Made by a program: the position numbers and the translations under genes. Below the pieces are notes generated by a model. The model saw only the letters and a program-made list of their open reading frames with translations, did no database searches and was not told the DNA's origin. A DNA stretch of 43,001 bases. It comes from Methanoculleus sp. (GTDB taxonomy: Archaea; Halobacteriota; Methanomicrobia; Methanomicrobiales; Methanoculleaceae). Below, piece by piece: positions 16,142-25,807 of the stretch (positions within the stretch are counted from its first letter, which is position 1; every line of letters starts with the position of its first letter). The stretch lies in the NCBI GenBank assembly GCA_018433835.1, contig JAHDQM010000004.1:1-43001 (forward strand), written 5' to 3'.

Positions 16142-16408
16142 ATGCCGGTGCGGAATCATTCCCACCGCGGGGGGCAACGCCATAATCTGGTCCGGAGCGG
16201 CTCTCCCGTCATCGCCGTCGCGCTTCCGGCATCTACGGTAGACACGGGAACGTCCTCCGGTCGGACCACACAGGAATGTACTCAGGCGATTGTCCCGAAT
16301 ACTCCGGGTGCGGGCGGCACAAGCACCGGAACGGCGGTGCCCACGCAGATGCCATCGCTGCAAAAAGCCGGATCCGCAACCGGATGCACTCCCGGACGGG
16401 TCCTCTAG
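16142..16408 (+). CDS. Possible small Thr/Ser-rich protein
   Basis: This frame of 88 residues has no membrane segment, no signal peptide and no known motif. It is Thr/Ser/Gly-rich, with VALPASTVDTGTSSGRTTQE in the middle, like linkers of surface proteins. Support comes only from the TATA-like box 26 bases upstream. A second ATG at 16138 in another frame gives just 15 codons. It could equally be the decayed remnant of a surface-protein linker. I see no gene between its end and 16575. Confidence 0.3.
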   Translation: MPVRNHSHRGGQRHNLVRSGSPVIAVALPASTVDTGTSSGRTTQECTQAIVPNTPGAGGTSTGTAVPTQMPSLQKAGSATGCTPGRVL

Positions 16409-16574
16409 AGCCTGCCCGGCCCGGCGATGCCGGCGGGGAGAACGCGTAGCGCGGGGGGGCGGCGCCCTCCCAACGCTTGAGTGGCTCTCCTACAACCCAC
16501 CTATCCTGATCCACCGAGATGATCCCCCGGGGGCGGCACATTCCCCGGGGTGTTCTCCCCGACGGCTATCCGTT

Positions 16575-16736
16575 TCATGCATCCGCTGCCTGCGCCCAAT
16601 GCGCTGGCGAACCCCCGGCGGCGAAGAGAAGGTCCGCGAAGTCGCCGCGCAGCACCATCAGGGCATACTTCTCCCGGTCGATCTCCTTTCCCATACGGAA
16701 TCCTGAGGCGGCGTATGCGATGTCGGACCGCAACAC
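16575..16736 (-). CDS. Possible small protein or gene remnant
   Basis: On the minus strand GTG 16736 opens 53 codons, with LRSDIAYAASGFRMGKEIDR and then YALMVLRGDFADLLFAAGGS. Codon use (GAC, ATC, GAG AAG, TTC) is like real genes here and unlike the Arg/Pro-rich frame on the opposite strand. A later in-frame ATG (FRMGKE) could also start it. The protein is not recognised. It lies divergently from the ArsR gene and would share its promoter region. It may be a 5' fragment of a lost gene. Confidence 0.35.
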   Translation of the reverse strand: MLRSDIAYAASGFRMGKEIDREKYALMVLRGDFADLLFAAGGSPAHWAQAADA

Positions 16737-16740
16737 CCAT

Positions 16741-16764
16741 ATGTGTAAAAAACAATAAACACAT
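16741..16764. promoter_or_regulatory. Dyad at the ArsR gene start, possible operator
   Basis: ATGTGT at 16741-16746 and ACACAT at 16759-16764 form an inverted repeat around an A-rich spacer (aaaaaacaataa). The right arm covers the start codon of the ArsR-type gene at 16763. The position suits autoregulation by a dimeric winged-helix protein. Confidence 0.45.
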
Positions 16765-17086
16765 GTTGACATTATCTTTCAGCACCCTCCCCGAACTGGC
16801 ACGGCTGTTCTCTCTGCTCGGGAACGAGCAGCGACTCGCCGTACTCGGGGCGATCTCGGCCGACGAGAAGTATGCCCGCGAGATCGCCGAAGAGCTCGGC
16901 GTCTCCCGCCCGCTGGCTGCCATCTACCTGCGGCAGCTCGAGAAACTTGGTCTCGCGGAGGGGACCAGCCGGACGTCGGACGAGCCGCCGTACCTCCGGA
17001 GGTACTACCGGGCGGTGCCATTCGAGCTGATGCTGAACCTGGACGTGATTATGTCATTAGAGAGGTCGAAGGATGAAACAGGATAG
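16763..17086 (+). CDS. ArsR-family winged-helix regulator
   Basis: The protein has 107 residues and starts at ATG 16763 (MLTLSFSTLPELARLFSLLG). The winged helix-turn-helix is clear: LLGNEQRLAVLGAISADEK, AREIAEELGVSRPLAAIYLR (recognition helix) and a wing around RTSDEPPYLRRYYRAVPFE. No metal-binding cysteine pair is present, so it is not a classical metal sensor. The stop overlaps the next gene by 14 bases, so regulator and membrane protein are made together. A dyad across its start codon suggests autoregulation. Confidence 0.85.
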   Translation: MLTLSFSTLPELARLFSLLGNEQRLAVLGAISADEKYAREIAEELGVSRPLAAIYLRQLEKLGLAEGTSRTSDEPPYLRRYYRAVPFELMLNLDVIMSLERSKDETG

Positions 17087-17414
17087 ATGGAAACTCTACC
17101 TGAAGGTGCTGTGGGGCGCCGTCATCGTACTGCTCGTGATCAGCAGCCTTCTCGCCGGATTGTTTGGCGGTTCGAACTCCTTCAATGCCGTGCTTGCCGG
17201 GTCCCTCTGGGTCGTCATGCAGCTTGGTATCCTTACGCTGCTCTTCATCATCGTCGTAAGGCTCAAGGAGTGGATCGAAGACCAGATAGCGAGTACTGCA
17301 GGGCAGAAAAACGCGGTGGCCGGCGCAGAACTGCAGATGCTGCGGCAGTCGATAGACCGGATCGAGACGAAGGTGGACCGGATCGAGAAGGTTCTCGATG
17401 GGATCTCCGAGTGA
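17073..17414 (+). CDS. Small membrane protein with C-terminal coiled coil
   Basis: The protein has 113 residues. Two membrane helices lie at about 10-31 (LKVLWGAVIVLLVISSLLAG) and 42-63 (GSLWVVMQLGILTLLFIIVV). A charged linker follows, then a heptad-like coiled coil (about 80-110: LQMLRQSIDRIETKVDRIEK). It overlaps the ArsR gene by 14 bases, as in the common pairing of an ArsR-type regulator with a small membrane protein. The coiled coil may bind the regulator or a partner at the membrane; that is inference. Confidence 0.75.
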   Translation: MKQDRWKLYLKVLWGAVIVLLVISSLLAGLFGGSNSFNAVLAGSLWVVMQLGILTLLFIIVVRLKEWIEDQIASTAGQKNAVAGAELQMLRQSIDRIETKVDRIEKVLDGISE

Positions 17415-17596
17415 GATGTTCTTCCCCGCGGAGGGACGACGGTAACGCTGCCGGTCGGGGGCGTGCGGGCCCGGTGGTGACCCGTAAAAAGGGTTGTATG
17501 GTGTAGAGGACATGCAGTAGCGCATCGGAATGGTATGACGGATAGAGGCAAGGCACAGGCAGGGTTCATCACGGGCAATGCCTGGCCACACACTAG

Positions 17597-17661
17597 TATG
17601 AATTAATCATATAATAATTTTACCAATTATTACCTGTTGGCACAATTTGTAATATTTTGGA
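17597..17661. promoter_or_regulatory. AT-rich island, possible stable-RNA promoter
   Basis: About 65 bases are strikingly AT-rich (for example gaattaatcatataataatt) within DNA of high GC content. It sits just before a tRNA-like remnant, as strong archaeal tRNA promoters do. Nothing coding is seen between 17415 and 17724. Confidence 0.4.
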
Positions 17662-17675
17662 TCCCGTTCCTGCCG

Positions 17676-17724
17676 TCATCGCACCCTTACCCGGGAAGGC
17701 ACGGGTTCAAATCCCGAAGAGGCG
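17676..17724 (+). pseudogene. Remnant resembling the 3' half of a tRNA
   Basis: The stretch ends with a near-perfect T-arm, cgggttcaaatcccg (17702-17716), preceded by catcgcacccttacccggga, which resembles an anticodon arm with TAC (Val-like), and by a variable loop. No matching 5' acceptor or D-arm is found upstream, and the putative acceptor bases aagaggcg have no partner. It therefore cannot fold as a full tRNA. It may be the scar of recombination at a tRNA gene. The stop of the hydrolase pseudogene begins at 17725, directly beside it. Confidence 0.4.
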
Positions 17725-18566
17725 TTACCGGGAACCGGCCGGCTCCCGCCGCTCCAGGGAGAGCATCTCGCTCAGCCACGCGATGCGGTCGCGACGGGCC
17801 GCTTCGTCCAGGTAGTGGCCTGCGTCGTACCACTTCAGCGACTTCGGGTCGTTCGCCTGCTCGAAGAGTTCCCGGGACCGCTCCTCGGTGAAAAACTCGT
17901 CGCGAAGAGCGGACTGGAAGAGGAGCGCGGCGGGTGCGGCCCGGCCGATCCATACAGCCGGGTCAATCTCCGCAAGCGTCCGGCGGTACCGCTCGAGCCT
18001 CTCGTCCCGGAGGTCGGGCAGGTTCAGGGCGGCGATGTCGGCAAACCGCGCGGTGCCCGCCATCAGGACGGCAGCTTTTACCCTCCTTTCGACACCGACG
18101 AACACCCCCCTATAAGCGCCCCGAAGCTGTGGCCCACAAACCCGATCCGTACCGGGTAGACATCCGGCTGCGCGATAAGGAGGTCGATCCCCCGACGGAG
18201 CCCGATCACCGTCCGCACGTGCTCCCGCACGGCCTCCTCGGGGTCCGCGACAGCCCGGCCCCAGGCCATTACCGTGTCGGGGGCCCAGGGAGCGTCGACG
18301 AGCAGGGAGACCGCACCCCTCCCGGCAAGGGTCACGGCCTCGCCGAGGAACGTGGCGCGGGAACCGGGCCCCGGGTGGGGGAAGAGGAGTCCGGGCCATG
18401 GACCCTCTCCTGCCGGGACCACCATGTAGGCGCGAACCCAACGTTTTGGGGCGGCCTGGTAGGCAAGGTTGCGGATCGTCACGTCGGTACCGTTCGTCCT
18501 GACATTGGGCAGCTCGCTTGCGTCGTAGTAAAAGAGCGATCGGGAGTTCTCAACAAGTCTTTCCAT
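17725..18566 (-). pseudogene. Alpha/beta hydrolase with a frameshift in a C-run
   Basis: ATG 18566 starts MERLVENSRSLFYYDASELP, and the frame runs to the nucleophile elbow GFVGHSFGALIGG. At the run of six C (18105-18110) it shifts to nonsense and stops at 18078. A second frame continues exactly where the fold should (VFVGVERRVKAAVLMAGTAR) through WYDAGHYLDEAARRDRIAWL, with the likely catalytic His, to TAA at 17725. One added base in the run restores a protein of about 280 residues of the dienelactone hydrolase/acyl-esterase type. It could be a sequencing error, a slippage switch or a true pseudogene. Confidence 0.75.
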
Positions 18567-18694
18567 GATGTGCCTTCTGGACCCGCCGGCTGATAAGTCC
18601 GGCGCCTGCGGGAGAAAGTGGTTGCGGGGCCCTTTGCCCTGCTTCAAATGGAAGGTTTTTCTACCCGGGAACCCCTTCTTCAAAAGGTGATTTC

Positions 18695-19987
18695 ATGGCG
18701 ATTGACTGGTACGATGAGTTTGTTGATTTAAACCACACTCCCGGCCCGGACGAACTCGTGGCTCTCTATTATTTCGAGCCTGCGGAAGGGATCAGCCGGG
18801 AGGAGGCGGTCGGGAGAGTCGCGTCCGAGAGCTCGACCGGGACCTGGACCACGCTCTTTACCCTGCCGCCCCGGATGCGGGACCTCCAGGCGAAGGCGTT
18901 CGAGATCGAGGGGAATTACGTAAAGATTGCCTATCCTCTCGACCTCTGGGAAGAGGGGAACGCACCCCAGCTCTTGAGCGGCATCGCCGGGAACGTCTTT
19001 GGGATGAAGGCGCTCGCGAACCTCCGGCTGATCGACGCCTCGCTCCCGGCCGGATACCTCCGGCACTTTAAGGGGCCGCACTTCGGCGTGGAAGGGATCC
19101 GGGATATGATGAAGGTTCGCGGCAGGCCGCTCACGGGCGCGGTCCCGAAGCCGAAGGTGGGGTTCACGGCAGAGGAGCACGCAGAGGTCGGGTACGAGAC
19201 CTGGGTGGGCGGGTTCGACTTCGTGAAGGACGATGAGAACCTGACGTCCCAGTCGTTCAACCGGTTCGACGACCGCGTCCGGGCCATGGCGAAGATGCGG
19301 GATCGGGCCGAGCAGGAGACCGGCGACGTGAAGTCCGCGTTTATCAACATCACGGCCGATACGGAGACGATGGAGAAGCGGGCGAAGATGCTTGCGGACT
19401 ACGGCTGGAACTACGCGATGATCGACGTCGTGGTTGCCGGGACCGCCGCCGTCGCGACCCTCCGGGACTACTGCTCCGATCTGGGGCTTGCGATCCACGC
19501 CCACCGGGCGATGCACGCGGCCTTCGACCGGGACGAGAAGCACGGGATCACGATGCAGTTCCTGGCAAAGATGATGCGGCTCATCGGCGTCTCTCAGATC
19601 CACACCGGGACAGCCGTGGGGAAACTGGTCGGCACCCGGGCGGAGGCCACCCTCCTTGCGGATATGCTCCGGGAGAAGCGCACAAACGCGGTGGACCACA
19701 TGGCCCTCGACCAGGACTGGGGCGAGATCAAGAGCGCGTTCCCGGTCTCGTCGGGCGGGCTCCACCCCGGGCTCGTGCCGGACGTGCTCGATATCTACGG
19801 CACCGAACTCGTCCTCCTCGTGAGCGGCGGCATCCACGGCCACCCGAAGGGGACGCGGGCGGGCGCGGAGGCCACCATGCAGGCGATCGAGGCCTGGAAA
19901 GAGGGAGAAACGCTCGAAGAGAAGGCGAAGAAGGCTCCCGAACTCAGGGAGGCGCTTGAGAAGTGGGGGCGGTATAAGCCGAAGTGA
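18695..19987 (+). CDS. rbcL: Form III ribulose-bisphosphate carboxylase
   Basis: The 430-residue protein is an archaeal RuBisCO large subunit; form III enzymes need no small subunit. Active-site features are present: TGAVPKPKVGF (lysines 152 and 154), the carbamylated lysine in GFDFVKDDEN (Lys178), IHAHRA (267-272), the loop-6 lysine in GTAVGK (Lys310), and the phosphate-binding SGGLHPG and SGGIHGHP. In archaea it acts in AMP/nucleoside breakdown or, with phosphoribulokinase, in the reductive hexulose-phosphate pathway; no partner gene is in the window. The start has a good site, aaaaggtga. It is divergent from the hydrolase pseudogene. Confidence 0.95.
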   Translation: MAIDWYDEFVDLNHTPGPDELVALYYFEPAEGISREEAVGRVASESSTGTWTTLFTLPPRMRDLQAKAFEIEGNYVKIAYPLDLWEEGNAPQLLSGIAGNVFGMKALANLRLIDASLPAGYLRHFKGPHFGVEGIRDMMKVRGRPLTGAVPKPKVGFTAEEHAEVGYETWVGGFDFVKDDENLTSQSFNRFDDRVRAMAKMRDRAEQETGDVKSAFINITADTETMEKRAKMLADYGWNYAMIDVVVAGTAAVATLRDYCSDLGLAIHAHRAMHAAFDRDEKHGITMQFLAKMMRLIGVSQIHTGTAVGKLVGTRAEATLLADMLREKRTNAVDHMALDQDWGEIKSAFPVSSGGLHPGLVPDVLDIYGTELVLLVSGGIHGHPKGTRAGAEATMQAIEAWKEGETLEEKAKKAPELREALEKWGRYKPK

Positions 19988-20100
19988 GGGGTTTTTCGGG
20001 GAATACTGTTTCGATTGGGAGGGACCCTAAGTACCTAGAATACGAGCCTGACGTTGCGAGTAAGTCACGACGAACAGGGTGACTGAAGGCGGGGAAAAAG

Positions 20101-20266
20101 CCCGGTGCAGTGGACAGTGGTGGCTATCGCCGAGAGGGGGGTGGGGACAGGGGAGGGGGGAATACTCCCCCCTCCCCACCTGACGGTGGTCGAACTCCGT
20201 CCTTTCAGGACGTTGTTCTCCGGAGCGTCGTTCCCCCAGGGGCGATATCCCCACGAAATCCGTGCC
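20101..20266. repeat. Palindromic intergenic element, copy A
   Basis: The left end reads cccggtgcagtggacagtgg, then ctatcgcc. The right end reads ggcgatatccccacgaaatc, then cgtgcc. Inside is the central hairpin gacaggggaggggggaatac / tcccccctccccacc (about 20146-20180), the arm gtcctttcaggac, and cggagcgtcgttccccc. At about 166 bp this is the shortest copy and appears to lack the variable modules. Extra module-like DNA (ggtgcgagcaccgttaggcg) follows at about 20308. No gene is seen between 19988 and 20389. Confidence 0.8.
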
Positions 20267-20389
20267 AGGGAAGCCATCCGAAGGTCACGCATGAGTGCCG
20301 CTGGTGCGAGCACCGTTAGGCGCGAGGTAGGGGAACCTGCACCCCCGGCGCAACCACGAATCATCCGCAGGGTAACCCCACGTCTTCCC

Positions 20390-20470
20390 TCAATCGGAAC
20401 TCGGCTCGAACGAGCCGACCAGGTCGAGGTACTGCTCGACGGTGCGGGTGAAGAGGAAACACTCCCGCAC
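20390..20470 (-). CDS. Possible 26-residue protein
   Basis: On the minus strand GTG 20470 is preceded by ggaggcgaga, a strong ribosome-binding sequence. It opens MRECFLFTRTVEQYLDLVGS, then FEPSSD and TGA. It starts 13 bases after the stop of the ArcS-like gene on the same strand. Codon use is gene-like (CTC GAC CTG GTC). It may be a true small protein co-transcribed with that gene, or the scrap of a longer one. I do not recognise it. Confidence 0.3.
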   Translation of the reverse strand: MRECFLFTRTVEQYLDLVGSFEPSSD

Positions 20471-20483
20471 CCTCTCGCCTCCA

Positions 20484-21209
20484 TCACGTCCTCACCGTCC
20501 CACGCCGCTCCGTACACCCTTCCACAACCGTCGCCCCGCTCTCGTACACCACTCCCGCCAGCCTCGCGAGCCCCTCCCGGAACTCATCAATATACTCCTG
20601 CATCGAGAGGCTGCCCTCCGGGAACGGGCAGTCGATGTCGTAGAGCCGCTCGATCATTGGGTCGGAAGGCAGCAGGTCGACGTCGATCCCGGTCGCTTCC
20701 ACGGCCTCGACCATCGCTTTCCTAAACGGCCCTATGCAGTAGGCGAGCCGGTGCCGGTAGGTGTCGCGGGTCTTCTCGAGGTAGCCTTTGAGCCGGTAGA
20801 CCTCGATCCGGTGGAAGTCCCGCCGGATCCGCCCGTCCGTGGCCTTGCCGAGCATGTAGTGGTAGTTCCTGTAGGGGTACATGCACTCGAGCTCTGCAGG
20901 CACGGTCCCGCAGGTGCCGAAGACGACGACATGATAGTCCGCCGGGTCGAGGACGCCGTCGATGATCCGCCTGAAGAGTTTATGGCTCGGGCTCTGGCTG
21001 TAGGGTTTCCGCACGGCGCAGGGGAGGAAGAGTCCGATCTCTCTCGGCGCTACCCGGTATTCGTCGATGATGAACCGGTAGGCGTCCTCGAACTCTTTCC
21101 GGTAGAACGGCGGGTCGAATATCTCGATAGGATTCCCGTGCCTGTCCTGCACGACCTCGACGACCCGCCGGGGGGCGCCCGCATTTCGCACTATCCGATC
21201 CTTCTGCAT
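20484..21209 (-). CDS. ArcS-like DUF5591 protein (archaeosine synthase core)
   Basis: The protein has 241 residues and starts MQKDRIVRNAGAPRRVVEVV (ATG 21209). It contains PCAVRKPYSQSPSH (about 85-98), which fits the PC-x3-KPY-x2-S-x2-H motif known for archaeosine synthase ArcS; the lysine is attached to preQ0 at position 15 of tRNA. Full ArcS proteins are longer and include TGT-like and PUA parts. This is only the core, as in lineages where it works with a radical-SAM partner (RaSEA), which is not in the window. It was recognised by motif only. It is divergent from uvrA. Confidence 0.75.
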   Translation of the reverse strand: MQKDRIVRNAGAPRRVVEVVQDRHGNPIEIFDPPFYRKEFEDAYRFIIDEYRVAPREIGLFLPCAVRKPYSQSPSHKLFRRIIDGVLDPADYHVVVFGTCGTVPAELECMYPYRNYHYMLGKATDGRIRRDFHRIEVYRLKGYLEKTRDTYRHRLAYCIGPFRKAMVEAVEATGIDVDLLPSDPMIERLYDIDCPFPEGSLSMQEYIDEFREGLARLAGVVYESGATVVEGCTERRGTVRT

Positions 21210-21390
21210 GAAAAAGGGTTCCCTTATTCGTGTATACCGGTTGGACCGGAAAAAGCAAAAAGAGTGACCATGCAGGGGGGGTTCTCCGGGGGAGACGCAT
21301 CCTCTCTCCTGGTGACACTTCACCCCCGGGCCTGCCGCCCGCAACCGGAGCCCTCCGAACCGCTGGCATTCCGGGCTCCATTGACCCATT

Positions 21391-21401
21391 CTATTTAAAT
21401 T
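21391..21401 (+). promoter_or_regulatory. TATA promoter of the uvrACB operon
   Basis: The sequence ctatttaaatt is a canonical TATA box about 60 bases before the uvrA start, in a small AT-rich window. Confidence 0.6.
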
Positions 21402-21455
21402 TTGATATCGGCAAACGGCTATGAAGTAAGAAGACAAACATATCCGCACGCACCA

Positions 21456-24256
<2,801 letters not shown>

Positions 24257-24260
<4 letters not shown>

Positions 24261-25807
24261 TCGACCCGCTAACCTTACCGACCGAACCCGGGTGCTACCT
24301 TTTTTCGGACGACGAGGGCACCGTCATCTACGTCGGGAAGGCGAAGAACCTTAAACGGCGCGTATCGAGTTACTTCTCCCGGCACGACCTCGACCAAAAG
24401 ACCAGAAACCTTGTTGCCGCGATCGCCGGGCTCGACTTCATCGTCACCGATACCGAGGTCGAGGCGTTCATACTCGAGAACACTCTGATCAAGAAGCACC
24501 AGCCGAAGTACAACATCGACCTCAAGGACTCGAAGAGTTACGCCTACATCCACGTCACCGACGAGCCCTACCCCCGGGTCCACGTCGCCCGGGGGCCCGA
24601 CGGGAACGGCCGCTACTACGGGCCGTTCGTCTCCGCGCGGGAGCGCGACGACCTCCTTCGCCTGTTAAAATCGCTCTTCGGGCTCCGGTCATGCAGGCGC
24701 CTTCCCCGGCGGGCGTGCCTCCGGGCGCATCTCGGCTCGTGCAGCGCCCCCTGCACCGGGGGGATCGGCGAGGACGACTACCGGGAGCGGGTCAGGCGGG
24801 CCGAGGCGGTCCTGAGGGGGGATATCGCCGGCCTCATCCGGACGCTCCGGGAGGAGATGGCGGCTTCTGCAGAGCGGCAGGAATACGAGCGGGCGATGGA
24901 ACTCCGCGACCAGGTCGCGGCCCTCGAGGGGCTGCGCGAGCGCCAGCACGTGGACCGGCAGAAGACCTACAACGAGGATATCGTCAACTATATCGCAAGC
25001 GAGGGAACCGTCTTTCTGATGCTCTTCAACGTCGACCGGGGAACGCTGTCGGGGAAGCACGAGTACACCTTCGACGAGACGGAGGGGGTCCTCGAGGAGT
25101 TTCTCGCCCGCTACTACGCGGACCACGAACCGCCGGAGGAGGTGATCCTCCCGGAGCCCGTGGACGACGCCGTCGCCGGCTACCTCTCCCACCTCCGGGG
25201 CGGCAGGGTCCGGGTGGTCGTGCCGCAGCGGGGCGAGAAGAAGAACCTGCTCGACCTTGTCCGGAAAAACGTGGAGATCGCGTTCTTTGGGGACCGGATC
25301 AAACTGGACGAGCTGAAACGCCGCCTGCACCTCCCCGCCCTCCCGGTCGCGATCGAGTGCTTCGATATCTCCCACCTCTCCGGGACGGCGATGGTGGGAT
25401 CGATGGTCCGGTTCCTGTGGGGGAAGCCCGACAAGCGGAACTACCGGCGCTTTGCGATACGGACGGTCGAGGGCGTCGACGACTTCGCGGCCATCGCCGA
25501 GGTGGTCCGCCGCCGCTACTCGCGCCTGCAGAAGGAGGGCGGCGAACTCCCCGACCTGATCCTCGTCGACGGCGGGAAAGGGCAGCTTGCGGCGGCCGGT
25601 GCGGTGCTCAAAGAACTCGGGATAGAGGTCCCGATCGCCGGCATCGCGAAGCGCGAGGAGGAGGTTTTCGTGCCGGGCTTCTCCCACCCCCTGCCGCTTG
25701 AGAGGCACGAGAAAGCGTCGCTCTTTATCCAGGAGATCCGCGACGAGGCGCACCGGTTCGCGATCGCCTATCACAGGAACCTGCGGAAGAAGACGGTGGC
25801 GCCATGA
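24257..25807 (+). CDS. uvrC: Excinuclease ABC subunit C, short form
   Basis: The 516-residue UvrC makes both cuts beside DNA damage once loaded by UvrB. Domains: the GIY-YIG nuclease (about 8-90: GCYLFSDDEGTVIYVGKAKN, catalytic Arg in LKRRVSSYF), a cysteine cluster (CRRLPRRACLRAHLGSCSAP), a UVR helix that binds UvrB (about 200-235), and the RNase H-like domain with FDISHLSG, ILVDGGKGQ and DEAHRFAI. Bacterial UvrC runs about 600 residues and ends with helix-hairpin-helix motifs; this one stops right after the nuclease domain. The stop overlaps uvrB by ATGA, so the shortness looks natural. Confidence 0.95.
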
